Origin: Ignavibacteria bacterium
GTDB lineage: Bacteria; Bacteroidota; Ignavibacteria; Tepidaquicellales; Tepidaquicellaceae
Assembly: GCA_028714695.1 (NCBI GenBank)
Contig: JAQTLX010000005.1
Span: 93,282-157,281, forward strand
Length of the DNA: 64,000 bases
Direction of reading: 5' to 3'
The translations under genes were made by a program, and so were the position numbers. Positions 44,786 through 54,829 of the stretch are shown here, piece by piece. Every line of letters starts with the position of its first letter. Positions within the stretch are counted from its first letter, which is position 1. Under the pieces are notes generated by a model that was not told the DNA's origin, ran no database searches, and was given only the letters and a program-made list of their open reading frames with translations.

Positions 44786-45727
44786 TTAAACTGAAAATAC
44801 ACTCTTTAAGTAATTGAATAATATGCTCCATTCTTCGGATGTTACGGAAGATAAAGACGCCTTAAACCCTTTCGTTTCCGGATTTAAAGACACAAATTTA
44901 ACAAACTGCGATTCATTTTCATTCCACCTGGTATATGAAGAAAGCGCCGTTACGGAACGTTTCGTATCAACAGATATTCTGTTGAAAATTTCCGCTCCTT
45001 TTAAATTTCCGCCTTCTTTTATAACCTTTACTATATTTTCAATTTTTGCTTCAGCCTGTTTTTTCTCTTCAAGCATTATTTCGACCGCCTGTTTAACCGG
45101 AATCTGCGAAGGAAGTTTTAACCCCTTCGATAAACTGTACGCATTGTCCACATCCGTTATTTCTTTCTTGTCGATGGCGGGAAAATCATTTCTGAATGTT
45201 CTTATATAAAGTATCAGGTTTATCCTGTCTTCGGGAAGCAGATTATTGTATGACGCCATTCCTCTGCTTGTAATGCCTTCCTGTAAAGTCTTGTACATCT
45301 TTGAGAATTCCTGTCCGTTCGTCCAGCCTTTTGCATCGGTGAAATTCCTCGGCGGCGGATTCAACGTCTTTCCAGCAACTCCGTCTCCTTTTCCTTCCGT
45401 ACCGTGGCAACTGACACAGTTGGTCTCGAATAATTTTTTTCCCGCGTCGATTTTTTCCGGAGTTGAAATAACTTCTTTCGCCAGATCAACGGGCGCAGTC
45501 ACCGTTCCCTTTACTGTCTGCAAATCGGACACGCCTTTAACTGTATCGCCGAACGGCGAAGGAGGTATCAGGCTGTTCTTAGAAAAAGATTCAATGTTGC
45601 CGAGATACGAATAGCCGACGATTACTATTATGATTAATATCACAACATAAAAGAGACCGTAAAATCCAAGAATGATTTTCTTTTTATCATTTACTTCGAG
45701 GTTTATGTTGTCGTTTTGACCTATCAT
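44786..45727 (-). CDS. Membrane-anchored monoheme cytochrome c
   Basis: A 313-residue protein with one N-terminal membrane helix (IILGFYGLFYVVILIIIVIVG) and one c-type heme site (CVSCHGTEGKGDG) near residue 105; candidate Met ligand in RGMASYNN. The C-terminal 150 residues are helical, without a second heme. It is placed between complex III and the oxidase genes, so it probably carries electrons from complex III to CuA, since subunit II has no cytochrome domain. The ActE-like cytochrome is already fused to ActD in this operon, so this is an additional one. Confidence 0.9.
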   Translation of the reverse strand: MIGQNDNINLEVNDKKKIILGFYGLFYVVILIIIVIVGYSYLGNIESFSKNSLIPPSPFGDTVKGVSDLQTVKGTVTAPVDLAKEVISTPEKIDAGKKLFETNCVSCHGTEGKGDGVAGKTLNPPPRNFTDAKGWTNGQEFSKMYKTLQEGITSRGMASYNNLLPEDRINLILYIRTFRNDFPAIDKKEITDVDNAYSLSKGLKLPSQIPVKQAVEIMLEEKKQAEAKIENIVKVIKEGGNLKGAEIFNRISVDTKRSVTALSSYTRWNENESQFVKFVSLNPETKGFKASLSSVTSEEWSILFNYLKSVFSV

Positions 45728-45747
45728 ACAATAAAATTATTTTAAAA

Positions 45748-46914
45748 TTATAAATGAAAATCAAGCCCGCGCTGCAGTTTCGGATCGCCGACAGGTGCGA
45801 GATTGTGTTTCTTTGCCTGCATATAGAAAACGATGATTATAAGTCCTATTACAAAAACCGGGAATCCTATTTCATAAAAACTGAACACTATAGACTTGCT
45901 GTAAGTCGGCATTATAAGCCAGTATAAATCAAGAAAATGCGCGCCGAGAATAAAAAGTGAAACCCATTTCAATCTCTTCGGATCAGACTTCGCCGGCTGA
46001 GACAACAGACCTGCGTACGGAATTATGAATCTCACCAAAACAAGAAGCACTGAAATGTATTTCCAGTTTCCTTCCCATCTCATTACAAACCATATCGATT
46101 CTTCGGGAATGTTTGCATACCATATCAGAAGAAACTGGCTGAATGCAATGTATGCCCAGAAATTTGTAATCGCGAACATCAAAGCGCCCAGTGAATAATA
46201 GTGGTCTTTGTTAATTCCGGGATGAAGATAACCCGCCTCGTTAAGCGATACCGACGCGTAAGTTGTAGCGGCAAGTCCTGCAAGTAATGTTGCCGAAATA
46301 TAATATATTCCGAAAATCGTCGAAAACCAGTGCGGTTCAAGACTCATCATCCAGTCTACGGCAAGGAAAGTCAATCCTATACCCGCTACAGGCATGAACC
46401 CTGCCGATAGTTTCACGTTCGTTTTTGTAAGCCTCTGGTCTCTTGTCTCATCCTGTTTTCTCGAATTTCTCGTGAACAGATAATAGAACAAATAAAGAAC
46501 GAGCACTATACCGATTGTTCTTCCGATGAAGAACGGTATATTAAGATAAGCAGTTTTATTCGCAAGGACTTTATCGGCGCTGACAACATCTTCATGCGCC
46601 CAATGAAAAACAAGTCCCATCATCATAAACAGCGGCACTGCAAGCACGAGTAAAAGCGGAAGAGAAGAAGCAATAAACTCGCTCACCCTCCTGAAAGGCG
46701 TGCTCCATACCGCTCCCGAAAGATATTCGAGCGCTACAAGCACAAGCGCTCCGATTGCTATGCTTGCAAAGAACATCAGCCCGATAACGTTATTGAATGC
46801 TTCGCGTCTCGGGTCAACTATATATGAGATTATTATAAGCAGTAATCCCGCTCCCGCCAGCAGCAGTCCCGTTGTCCGGACTTTTTCAGGTAATTCTTTC
46901 TTTTGATATTCCAT
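45748..46914 (-). CDS. actF: Alternative complex III membrane subunit ActF
   Basis: A 388-residue protein with about ten membrane helices that matches the ActF subunit of alternative complex III (quinol:cytochrome c/HiPIP oxidoreductase). It has FRRVSEFIASSLPLLLVLAVPLFMM, FAITNFWAYIAFSQFLLIWYANIPEES, and RFIIPYAGLLSQPAKSDPKRLK, typical of the family. It has no cofactor motif; the role is membrane anchoring and possibly proton movement. It follows the ActDE gene after 10 bases. Confidence 0.9.
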   Translation of the reverse strand: MEYQKKELPEKVRTTGLLLAGAGLLLIIISYIVDPRREAFNNVIGLMFFASIAIGALVLVALEYLSGAVWSTPFRRVSEFIASSLPLLLVLAVPLFMMMGLVFHWAHEDVVSADKVLANKTAYLNIPFFIGRTIGIVLVLYLFYYLFTRNSRKQDETRDQRLTKTNVKLSAGFMPVAGIGLTFLAVDWMMSLEPHWFSTIFGIYYISATLLAGLAATTYASVSLNEAGYLHPGINKDHYYSLGALMFAITNFWAYIAFSQFLLIWYANIPEESIWFVMRWEGNWKYISVLLVLVRFIIPYAGLLSQPAKSDPKRLKWVSLFILGAHFLDLYWLIMPTYSKSIVFSFYEIGFPVFVIGLIIIVFYMQAKKHNLAPVGDPKLQRGLDFHL

Positions 46915-46924
46915 TATAAAACCT

Positions 46925-48070
46925 TCATTGTTTTTTCGTTTCTAAATCCGAGTCCTTCGCATTGAGCGAACGCTGCAGAACTCTAATATAATGTATTATT
47001 GCCCATCTGTCGTCTTTGGAAATTTGTTTTGCATAACTTGGCATTACATTCTGTCCGTTTACAATAACGTGATATATATTTCCGTCAGACCAGTTTTTAA
47101 CTTTATCGCTGTGAAGCGTAGGAGGATTCGGGAATTGTCCGTTCAGCCTGCTGTCGCCCTTGCCGTAATATCCGTGGCACGGACTGCAGTAAGTGTCGAA
47201 TCTCAATTTGCCTTTATCTATGTTTTCTTTCGTGAAAGGAAGCGGATTCGATAAATTCTTTACGACCGAATCGGGCTGTCCTTTAAATTCATAAGGCGTA
47301 AACCCTCTCGCCACCGTTCCTTCTACGGGATTTCTCATACCGTAACCGTCAGCAAACATTGTGTTCTGCGACTGAGAAGAAAGTTTATCCTGAACCGCCA
47401 TCCATGTGAACGGAGGCATATACAATAATTTATTAAGCGTAAAATAAGTAACGCCTGCTGTCAGCAGCACAAGCATGACAAGCAGACCTATGAACTTAGG
47501 ATCGAATACTCTCAGCGGTTTTCTTTCAGGCTCATAAATAACTTCTATATTATTTGCGCCTGCCCGTGAGAGAAAATCTTTTACTTTTGATTCGTCAAAC
47601 AAAGGGTCTATGTAAACTACATTGAGTCCGAATTTATCCGATGATACATTTTTCATGTAATTTGTATCATGAAGCGGATGAGAGTTGTTCGGGAATTTGA
47701 ATACAAGCGCTATCATAACCGCTACTGTTCCGACCGCAGCCGATAAAACAGTTACTTCAAAAGTAACCGGCACGAATGCAGGCCATGAGAAGAAAGGCTT
47801 GCCGCCGATTATAAGCGGATAATCCATTACCGATACCCAGTACATAAACAGGAAAGCGAATGCCGCGCCCGAAAGACCGACAAACAAAGTTATAAAGCCA
47901 AGCAATGACGGTTTCAGATTCATTGCTCTCTCCATTCCGTGAACGGGATACGGAGTGTTAACGTCAAATTTCGTGTAACCTTCTTTTACGGCGTCTTCAG
48001 CCGCTTTGGTTATTCCGTCGGGAGTATCAAATAACCCGCCTATTGAATAAATCTTTTTAGTGTTCATCAA
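46925..48070 (-). CDS. Alternative complex III fused subunits ActD-ActE
   Basis: A 381-residue fusion. Residues about 1-220 are the DUF3341/ActD part, with [26 protein letters not shown] at the start and two membrane helices. A further helix ([18 protein letters not shown]) leads into a cytochrome c domain like ActE, with [15 protein letters not shown] and candidate Met in [12 protein letters not shown]. ActD and ActE are often separate genes. The ATG overlaps the end of actC by four bases. Confidence 0.93.
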   Translation of the reverse strand: MMNTKKIYSIGGLFDTPDGITKAAEDAVKEGYTKFDVNTPYPVHGMERAMNLKPSLLGFITLFVGLSGAAFAFLFMYWVSVMDYPLIIGGKPFFSWPAFVPVTFEVTVLSAAVGTVAVMIALVFKFPNNSHPLHDTNYMKNVSSDKFGLNVVYIDPLFDESKVKDFLSRAGANNIEVIYEPERKPLRVFDPKFIGLLVMLVLLTAGVTYFTLNKLLYMPPFTWMAVQDKLSSQSQNTMFADGYGMRNPVEGTVARGFTPYEFKGQPDSVVKNLSNPLPFTKENIDKGKLRFDTYCSPCHGYYGKGDSRLNGQFPNPPTLHSDKVKNWSDGNIYHVIVNGQNVMPSYAKQISKDDRWAIIHYIRVLQRSLNAKDSDLETKKQ

Positions 48071-49440
48071 TGATGCCCTCCTCTATGCGAAGGCTGCGCG
48101 CCGTCAACACTCGCCTTGACTTCGGCTATCGATACCGACGGCAATGTTCTCACAAACAGAAGCACATTTGTAAAAAACAATCCGAATGAAAAAATCAGAA
48201 TTCCTATATCATAAATTGTCGGCGTGTACATTCCCCAACTGGAAGGTAAAAAGTCGCGCGACAATGAAGTTACTATAATTACAAATCTTTCGAACCACAT
48301 TCCTATATTTACTATTATGCCGATTATGAACATCGTCCAGATTGTCGTTCTTATTTTCTTTGACCAGAATAACTGCGGCAGAATCACGTTGCACGTAACC
48401 ATTGTCCAGTAAGCCCAGGCATAAGGTCCGAGCGCACGGTTAATGAATGTAAATGTTTCGAACTGATTGCCGCTGTACCATGCCGTAAAGAATTCCATTG
48501 CATAGGCATATCCGACCATCGTTCCCACAACTATAATGACCTGATTCATTTTTTCGAGATGGTTTATAGTTATGATGTGTTTAAGATTAAATGCCTGTCT
48601 TACGAATATAAGAACATTTTGTACCATCGCAAATCCCGAGAATACGGCACCCGCTACAAAGTAAGGCGGGAATATTGTCGTGTGCCATCCCGGTATTACG
48701 GAAACCGCGAAGTCGAAACTTACAATCGTGTGCACAGAAAGAACAAGCGGCGTAGCAAATCCTGCAAGAATCATGTATGCTTTTTCGTAATGCTGCCAGT
48801 GCCTCGTTGAATGCCTCCATCCGAGACTGAATATGGAATATACCGTCTTCTTAATTTTATTGTCGGTTCTGTCGCGCAGAGTTGCAAAATCGGGAATCAG
48901 ACCGATGTACCAGAATACAAGCGAAACTGTAAAGTATGTCGATACTGCAAATACGTCCCACAAAAGCGGCGACGTAAAGTTTACCCAAATGTGATTAGCG
49001 TTTGGATAAGGAAAAAGATATCCGTCAAGCCACGCTCTTCCCGTATGTATTGCCGGAAATATTCCCGCGCACATAACGGCAAAAATAGTCATTGCTTCCG
49101 CAAACCTTGCAATACCCGTTCTCCATCTCTGCCTCAGCAGGAACAGGATAGCAGATATGAGCGTTCCCGCGTGTCCGATACCGACCCAGAATACGAAGTT
49201 TACAATATCAAAGCCCCATCCGACAGGCTGGTTATTTCCCCAGACGCCGATACCTTTGTAAAATGTCCAGACTAAAGCCCCCGCTCCGACAAGAAGCATT
49301 AAAGTGGTAACGGTAATTAATATTTTCCAGATCTTACCGGGCTTTGTATCCAGAGGACTTGATACAACTTCATCCAGCGATTTCGCCGAAGGCTGTCCCT
49401 CGACGACCGGCACCTCTTGTGTGTAATCAAATGTTCTCAC
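48067..49440 (-). CDS. actC: Alternative complex III quinol-binding subunit ActC (NrfD/PsrC-like)
   Basis: A 457-residue, about ten-helix membrane protein of the NrfD/PsrC family, with [42 protein letters not shown], the [37 protein letters not shown] stretch and [18 protein letters not shown]. In alternative complex III this subunit binds menaquinol near the cytoplasmic or periplasmic membrane face. Its ATG shares a base with the stop of actB. Confidence 0.95.
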   Translation of the reverse strand: MRTFDYTQEVPVVEGQPSAKSLDEVVSSPLDTKPGKIWKILITVTTLMLLVGAGALVWTFYKGIGVWGNNQPVGWGFDIVNFVFWVGIGHAGTLISAILFLLRQRWRTGIARFAEAMTIFAVMCAGIFPAIHTGRAWLDGYLFPYPNANHIWVNFTSPLLWDVFAVSTYFTVSLVFWYIGLIPDFATLRDRTDNKIKKTVYSIFSLGWRHSTRHWQHYEKAYMILAGFATPLVLSVHTIVSFDFAVSVIPGWHTTIFPPYFVAGAVFSGFAMVQNVLIFVRQAFNLKHIITINHLEKMNQVIIVVGTMVGYAYAMEFFTAWYSGNQFETFTFINRALGPYAWAYWTMVTCNVILPQLFWSKKIRTTIWTMFIIGIIVNIGMWFERFVIIVTSLSRDFLPSSWGMYTPTIYDIGILIFSFGLFFTNVLLFVRTLPSVSIAEVKASVDGAQPSHRGGHH

Positions 49441-52400
49441 TACGATTTCTTCTCCGGTTTAATATTTCTTAGTTTTGCTATATAAGTAACATTCGGCCTC
49501 ACGTTGATTTCTTCAAGAACGTGATAACCGAGTTCGTGTTTTCTGTGTTTTACAATTTCAGAATCTTTCTTCGTTAAATCGCCGAATACAATAGCGTTCG
49601 TTGGGCAAGCGTCCTGACAAGCCGTTGTAACGTTGTCGCCGTTCAATTCGCGTTTTTCCTGTGTCGCCTTCTGTCTTTCGTCCATAATTCTCTGTACGCA
49701 GAATGAGCATTTTTCCATTACGCCTCTCGAACGTACCGTAACTTCGGGATTATGAAGAAGACTTAATGATTTGTTTTCGTAATATCCGTCAGCAAGATTA
49801 TCCCTGAAGTTGAAGTAATTGAACCTGCGGACTTTGTAAGGACAGTTGTTGGAACAGTATCTCGTTCCAACGCACCTGTTGTATGCCATCTGGTTCAGAC
49901 CATCGGGGCTGTGATTTGTCGCCGCGACCGGACAAACGTTTTCGCACGGAGCGTTATCGCAATGCTGGCAAAGCATAGGCTGAAAACTTACTTTCGGGTC
50001 ATCCGATTTTCCGCCATAATACCTGTCGATACGAAGCCACATCATATTCCTGTGTTTGCCTACCTGCTCTTTTCCTACAACCGGTATATTGTTCTCTACG
50101 TTACATGCGGCAACGCAGTAGTTGCAGCCGATGCACCTGTTCAGGTCGATTGACATCGCCCATTTTGTAGTCGTATATTCATACGAAGGGACAATATTGA
50201 AAAGTTTTGCTTCGCCTTTTTCTTCTTTTATGAAATTGGGGTTGAGAAGATATTCTTCGTACGAACCCTCTCTTATAATTTCTCTCTTTAAATGAATGTC
50301 ATTATATCTTTCCTGATCAATAGCATACTGCTCCTGTGTTGAAATAATTTCATAAGTACCCGATGACTTTGTTACCTTTCCGTCATTATAAAACCAATCC
50401 GATAAATTTGTATTCTTTGATATAAGGTCTATAGAATTAAAACCAACTCCGTTTCCTATTACACCCGATGATTTTCTTCCGTAACCGAGGTCGATGGAAA
50501 CAACGTCGTCCGCCATTCCCGGCTGAACAAATGCTGCCGCTTTCAGAGTCTTGCCGCCTGCATTTATTTCAAGCATATCGTTTGTTTTTACGCCGAGTTT
50601 ATCAGCAGCGGTTGGCGATATAGACGCATAGTTGTCCCAAACCACTTTCGATATTGGATTGGGAAGTTCCTGCAGCCATCCGTTGTTTGCGAATCTTCCG
50701 TCTCCGATAAAACTGCTTTTGGCAAGAAGCACTACGGCGCCTGAAGACGCGCGGAATGCCGGCGAATTCGAGAATGCTTCGTTTTTAAACGCGAAGTTAT
50801 CATCGAATTTTTCGTTGTAAACTACAACTCCGTCATGCAATGAGTTATACCAGAAATTCTTAAAATCGACTTTCGTATTGACCGCGGCATATATGTTCTT
50901 TTCCCAGTACGTTTTTATATATGTCATGTAATTATTTTCGGCAAACTGTTCCGGCTTATCCGAAATCCAGTTCAAAAGAACCGCTTCCTTCTGACGCGTC
51001 TTGTACAAAGCGGCAATCACGGGCTGCTGCAGACTCAGAATTCCCGTGCGGATTTTATGGTCTCCCCAACTTTCAAAATTATGATTTATTCCGAGAAGAT
51101 AATTTCCCGCCTCCGCTGTTTCATTTGCAGATTCGCCGAGAGTTATTACAAGACCTGCTTTCTTAAGAGCGTCCGCGTATTTATAATCGGATGAAAAATG
51201 ATAGACGGGATTAGTGTCGAAGTGAATCACTGCTCCGACATTGCCGCTGTTCATCCTGTTTATAAGAGATTCAATATCCTGCTTTGACGAAAGAGGAATT
51301 ACCGGTGTTGAAAAGTTTTCTTTTGAGTAGAGTTTAGTGTTTCCCAGCAGGTCGTTTAATTTATTTACGGCAATGTGTGTCGATTCCGGTAAATGATTTC
51401 CCGCCAGCACAATTGATTTTCCTTTATTCTTTCTAAGGTCTTCCGCAAGTTCGCTTATAGTGTTTTTCTTGAGATTGTATTTTTTAACAAAGTCGTTAAG
51501 AGCAGAATCATTTTCGCCCGCAGAAGAAATTAAAGCATAGACAAATTCTTCTATCGCATCAGTTCTGAGTTTTATTCTGTAATCGGAGTTTGCTCCTGTT
51601 ACAGTAAAACTGCCTTCAACTGCATAGAGTTTGTTGAATTCGCCGCCCTTTGTCATAACGTCCCTGCTTTCGGCATAAAGTCTTGCAGCCTCGACTGAAT
51701 TTCCTTCTTTTCCGAGAAAATCCGATTCGAGAGATAAAATGATTTTTGCTTCTTTCCAGTTTATAACGGGGAAGCCGTCTTTTCCGTACGACTTCTTAAA
51801 TGCATTAAGTTTATTTGTATCGTTTACGAGTTCGTATGAATAAAATTTAGCGGTGCTGTATTTTGATGTAAAGTCCGCGAATAACTGTTTGAGCGAAGGA
51901 GAATTTATCGTGTGTGTAATGACGGCTATTTCTTTTCCCGCAGCCGAGGCTTTCTTTAACTCGTCTGTAATTTTAATATCGGTTTCAAGCCAATCAACGG
52001 CGGTGAAACCCGCGCCGGTTTTCAACATAGCGTCTTTCACACGCGAAGGATCATACAGGTTCAGTATGTTTGCCTGTCCCGAGGCGCATATCTTCCCTTT
52101 ATTTACGGGATGGTCGGGATTACCGTCAACCTTTATAGGTCTGCCTTCTCTTGTTTTGATTAGAATACCGCATGCATTTGGGCATGCCGTACATGTGGAC
52201 GCATAAAAATTCGGATTGCCGATTGTAACCTCTTCCGGCTTTTTATTGTAAGGCACTATCGCGCCTTTGTCCCTGTAATCAGAGCAGGCGGTAGCCGCAA
52301 GCGCGGCAGATGAAGCCAGCAGAGTAAGAAATTTTCTTCTGCTTAATCCTGACATCCCCGATTCATCGGGAGCCTCGGAAACACCTTCAGCAAATTCGTT

Positions 52401-52505
52401 CTTTTTTGCCTGTAAAAATCCGGGGTCGTTGTTCAGTTCGTTGAACCCTCTCCAGTAATTAACGTCTTTGTTTGTATTTTTATCTTCCAATTTATTTCCT
52501 TTCAA
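49440..52505 (-). CDS. actB: Alternative complex III iron-sulfur subunit ActB
   Basis: A 1021-residue periplasmic protein fused from a molybdopterin-oxidoreductase-like half and a four-cluster ferredoxin half. A twin-arginine signal is at residues 55-75 ([21 protein letters not shown]). The first half has [22 protein letters not shown], as in Mo-enzymes, but this subunit is known to lack the Mo cofactor. The second half holds the iron-sulfur ligands [42 protein letters not shown], and CSFCVQRI with [14 protein letters not shown]. It carries electrons from quinol to the cytochromes. Confidence 0.96.
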   Translation of the reverse strand: MKGNKLEDKNTNKDVNYWRGFNELNNDPGFLQAKKNEFAEGVSEAPDESGMSGLSRRKFLTLLASSAALAATACSDYRDKGAIVPYNKKPEEVTIGNPNFYASTCTACPNACGILIKTREGRPIKVDGNPDHPVNKGKICASGQANILNLYDPSRVKDAMLKTGAGFTAVDWLETDIKITDELKKASAAGKEIAVITHTINSPSLKQLFADFTSKYSTAKFYSYELVNDTNKLNAFKKSYGKDGFPVINWKEAKIILSLESDFLGKEGNSVEAARLYAESRDVMTKGGEFNKLYAVEGSFTVTGANSDYRIKLRTDAIEEFVYALISSAGENDSALNDFVKKYNLKKNTISELAEDLRKNKGKSIVLAGNHLPESTHIAVNKLNDLLGNTKLYSKENFSTPVIPLSSKQDIESLINRMNSGNVGAVIHFDTNPVYHFSSDYKYADALKKAGLVITLGESANETAEAGNYLLGINHNFESWGDHKIRTGILSLQQPVIAALYKTRQKEAVLLNWISDKPEQFAENNYMTYIKTYWEKNIYAAVNTKVDFKNFWYNSLHDGVVVYNEKFDDNFAFKNEAFSNSPAFRASSGAVVLLAKSSFIGDGRFANNGWLQELPNPISKVVWDNYASISPTAADKLGVKTNDMLEINAGGKTLKAAAFVQPGMADDVVSIDLGYGRKSSGVIGNGVGFNSIDLISKNTNLSDWFYNDGKVTKSSGTYEIISTQEQYAIDQERYNDIHLKREIIREGSYEEYLLNPNFIKEEKGEAKLFNIVPSYEYTTTKWAMSIDLNRCIGCNYCVAACNVENNIPVVGKEQVGKHRNMMWLRIDRYYGGKSDDPKVSFQPMLCQHCDNAPCENVCPVAATNHSPDGLNQMAYNRCVGTRYCSNNCPYKVRRFNYFNFRDNLADGYYENKSLSLLHNPEVTVRSRGVMEKCSFCVQRIMDERQKATQEKRELNGDNVTTACQDACPTNAIVFGDLTKKDSEIVKHRKHELGYHVLEEINVRPNVTYIAKLRNIKPEKKS

Positions 52506-52513
52506 CTTTTCCG

Positions 52514-52717
52514 TTATACATTAGTTCTTTTTACAGACCCGGGGTTTTCCCTGACCTTTAATCCGGTATCATCCGAAAAATATTTATCCGTCCTGCCCGT
52601 GAACAGTTTAAACGGAATCTTTGCAAGAAGAAATCCGCCGGCAGCAACAAGCCCGGTAATAAATAAGAATTTTTTTCTTCCGATTTTTGATTCGTTCAAT
52701 TTCTCAAGAACATTCAT
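52514..52717 (-). CDS. Small membrane protein in the complex III operon
   Basis: A 67-residue protein with a twin-arginine-like start followed by one hydrophobic helix (GRKKFLFITGLVAAGGFLLA). The rest is polar (FTGRTDKYFSDDTGLKVREN). I recognise no family. It lies between actA (28 bases) and actB (8 bases), so it may be an assembly factor or a reduced anchor for the complex. Confidence 0.7.
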   Translation of the reverse strand: MNVLEKLNESKIGRKKFLFITGLVAAGGFLLAKIPFKLFTGRTDKYFSDDTGLKVRENPGSVKRTNV

Positions 52718-52744
52718 ATTATATACTTTTAAACTTTTATAATT

Positions 52745-53326
52745 TTAACGATGGCAGGCGGCGCAGTATTCAGGCCCCTTTTTCAAATCTGACTTTATCG
52801 CTTCGAAATTTGAAATCTTTTGTTCAGGATTTCTGTGGCACGTAAGACAAGCGCCCATTGTAAATGAATTTGCCTGCCCGACGACCTCCATCTGCTTCAC
52901 ATCACCGTGACAATTTACACAGTCTATGCCTTTGTTAACGTGAGCGCTGTGATTGAAATATACAAAATCAGGAACCTTGTGAATTCGTTTCCATTCAAGA
53001 GGTTTATTCTTCTCGTAATAGTCGGTCAGTTTTTGTATTTCAGGCTTGTCTTTCCTTGCGAGCGTATGACAGTTCATGCATATATCCACAGACGGAACGC
53101 TTGCATTTCTGGATTTATCGACTCCTGTATGACAGTATTTGCAGTCAATCTGCATAGAGCCTGCATGCAATTTATGCGAGAATTTCACGGGTTGTTCGGG
53201 CGCGTAGCCTATTCCGTTTCTTTCTGCGTAAGTAGAGTAGTATGTAATCGCGAATACTGCAATTATTACAAAACCAATAATTGGTAATCGCACCTTAAGG
53301 TTGTAATCAAGTAGATGTTTGTCCAT
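52745..53326 (-). CDS. actA: Alternative complex III pentaheme cytochrome ActA
   Basis: A 193-residue protein with a membrane helix (LPIIGFVIIAVFAITYYSTYAE) and five c-type heme sites: CKYCH, CMNCH, CVNCH, CLTCH and CAACH at the end. Five hemes match the ActA of Rhodothermus. Extra histidines (HKLHAG, HSAH) can act as distal ligands. It heads the complex III operon and takes electrons from the ActB clusters. About 235 bases upstream separate it from the methyltransferase gene. Confidence 0.95.
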   Translation of the reverse strand: MDKHLLDYNLKVRLPIIGFVIIAVFAITYYSTYAERNGIGYAPEQPVKFSHKLHAGSMQIDCKYCHTGVDKSRNASVPSVDICMNCHTLARKDKPEIQKLTDYYEKNKPLEWKRIHKVPDFVYFNHSAHVNKGIDCVNCHGDVKQMEVVGQANSFTMGACLTCHRNPEQKISNFEAIKSDLKKGPEYCAACHR

Positions 53327-53561
53327 AAAAAAAGTTATGCATAATAAACGAAATATTAAACTGAAAACTAAATATTACAAAGCACGAAACGATAAATCGT
53401 ACCGGAAAGGTCCGGTATGCCTGTTTTAACAAAAACTTAATTAAAAAAATTCGTAAAATGTTACTTTTTTATTAAAAAATATATTTTAAAATTCAGTGAT
53501 TTATGACACTGTTTTTTCAAACATATATAATTGCATAATAAAGAAATCCCGTATGATTTTA
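53327..53561. promoter_or_regulatory. Probable promoter region of the complex III operon
   Basis: AT-rich spacer before actA. It contains a hairpin TACCGGA (53400-53406) with TCCGGTA (53411-53417), loop AAGG, about 75 bases before the actA start, and a CAGTG-CACTG stem followed by T6 on the plus strand (53494-53518). No consensus promoter is evident. Confidence 0.35.
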
Positions 53562-54143
53562 TCAGATGTGTTTTTTGCGGAATTTAATAAAGAACTCTCT
53601 ATCCGCTCTGGGCATAATAGAATTGTAAGCAATTTCAAAGATTTCAAAATTAAAAAACGGAGAAAAATATTTTTCGTACTCTTCTTTTGTACCACCGAAC
53701 GGCGGTTCTTCATTTCCGAATTCGTGGTTGAAAAGCAGCCCTGCCAGCACGCCGTTTTCATTTAACAAATCAAACACTTTCTTCGCATATTCGCTCCGCC
53801 TCTGCCTTTTTATCGCGCAAAAGAAAGTTTGCTCTAATATTAAATCATAAGTGCCGTCATGCAAAAAGAAATCTTCGTTAAGAATTTTATCCGAAGGAAA
53901 ATCAGGGCATCGGCGCCTGAAACTCTTAATCGCATTTTCCGATATATCCATTACGTAAACATTCTTGAAGCCTTTTTTTGACAGGTATTCCGCCTCATGG
54001 GCATTTCCCGAACCCGGAATCAGTATTCGCAAATCTTTGTTTTCCAATCCGTCACAATATTTTTTTATCGGCTCTGAAATACTCCCTAAGTCCCAGGCTG
54101 CGTTATTTCCAATATATTTCTCTTCCCAATAAACTTTTTCCAT
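53562..54143 (-). CDS. SAM-dependent methyltransferase, thiopurine methyltransferase family
   Basis: A 193-residue class I methyltransferase of the TPMT family. The start (YWEEKYIGNNAAWDLGSISEPIKKY) is family-like, with motif I LRILIPGSGNAHEAEYL, motif II in NVYVMDIS, and DLILEQTFFCAIKRQRRSEYAKKV, in which bacterial members keep the FFCAI pattern. The C-terminal GGTKEEYEKYFSPFF is also typical. Bacterial members methylate sulfur or selenium compounds and other substrates; not resolved here. Confidence 0.88.
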   Translation of the reverse strand: MEKVYWEEKYIGNNAAWDLGSISEPIKKYCDGLENKDLRILIPGSGNAHEAEYLSKKGFKNVYVMDISENAIKSFRRRCPDFPSDKILNEDFFLHDGTYDLILEQTFFCAIKRQRRSEYAKKVFDLLNENGVLAGLLFNHEFGNEEPPFGGTKEEYEKYFSPFFNFEIFEIAYNSIMPRADREFFIKFRKKHI

Positions 54144-54262
54144 TTTTTTTCGTTGTATTATATTACATAATTTTTATGCAGTAAAAGGTATTATCTAAAC
54201 AACAAAAAAAGTAATACGGTTTATAATTGTTCGGGGGAAAAAAAATCCATCGTAACTATTAT

Positions 54263-54270
54263 TAACTTTG
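54263..54270 (+). promoter_or_regulatory. Bacteroidota-type -7 promoter box
   Basis: TAACTTTG fits the Bacteroidota consensus TAnnTTTG. It lies 17 bases before the start codon at 54287, giving a leader of only about ten bases. The upstream TTG element is not evident at the expected distance. Confidence 0.45.
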
Positions 54271-54286
54271 TATAACTTAGTATATT

Positions 54287-54553
54287 ATGGCCGAGAATTA
54301 TTATTATGAAAACCGAGATGAGATCAGGAAGAAGGTCAGAGAGAAGTACAGAAAAGATAAAGAGTACAGGGAAAAGTTGAAGACGTATTACCGGGAAAAG
54401 TACCACACTGACCCGGAATACAAACAGATGACGCTGGAAAACGCCCGCAACAGGTATTATAATGACCCTGAATACAGGGAAAAAACAATACAACGGGCAA
54501 AGGAAAGGGCTGAAAAACTCAAAAAACAAAAAGCTAAAAAGAAAAAGAAATAG
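54287..54553 (+). CDS. Small, highly charged repetitive protein
   Basis: An 88-residue protein with no hydrophobic segment and extreme Lys/Glu/Arg/Tyr content. A degenerate unit recurs: REKYRKDKEYREK, REKYHTDPEYKQM, NRYYNDPEYREK. The end is a run of lysines (KAKKKKK). It is strongly helical and basic, which fits nucleic-acid binding; no family is recognised. A Bacteroidota -7-like box lies 17 bases before the ATG, supporting expression. The opposite strand also carries an open frame but with unlikely composition. Confidence 0.6.
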   Translation: MAENYYYENRDEIRKKVREKYRKDKEYREKLKTYYREKYHTDPEYKQMTLENARNRYYNDPEYREKTIQRAKERAEKLKKQKAKKKKK

Positions 54554-54617
54554 TTTTCTGTTTTTTATCTGCAACCTGAAATCAAAATCTGTCTTGTGGA
54601 AACACCGTAATGTAGTT

Positions 54618-54670
54618 GGTTTTCAAAAATACGTAGAAGGATTATTGGGGGTAATCCGGCACGTAAAACC
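54618..54670 (+). ncRNA. Candidate structured RNA element with nested stems
   Basis: Three nested stems: GGTTT (54618-54622) with AAACC (54666-54670), TACGT (54630-54634) with ACGTA (54661-54665), GGATTA (54639-54644) with TAATCC (54652-54657); the apical loop is TTGGGGG. It is 65 bases after the charged gene, in a 275-base gap without a gene. Function unknown. Confidence 0.4.
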
Positions 54671-54829
54671 TGCTTGCAATTCGGAATACACGCACAGATT
54701 TACACTTATTTTGTATGGCGAGTTAGTTTTTTTTCGTGTGTACGGAATAGGTTATAGTTTTATTGCGCCTAAATCGAAATTACTTCAAGCCTAAACGACT
54801 GTTTATACAAACTTTACAATCAATTTATC

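Noticed and set aside
53494..53518. Terminator for a plus-strand gene (CAGTG/CACTG stem and T6)
   Set aside because: No plus-strand gene ends nearby; retained only as part of the upstream region of actA.
54221..54574. 117-codon open frame antisense to the charged protein gene
   Set aside because: Almost entirely hydrophobic with repeated Phe/Leu, as expected for the complement of a lysine/glutamate-rich gene.
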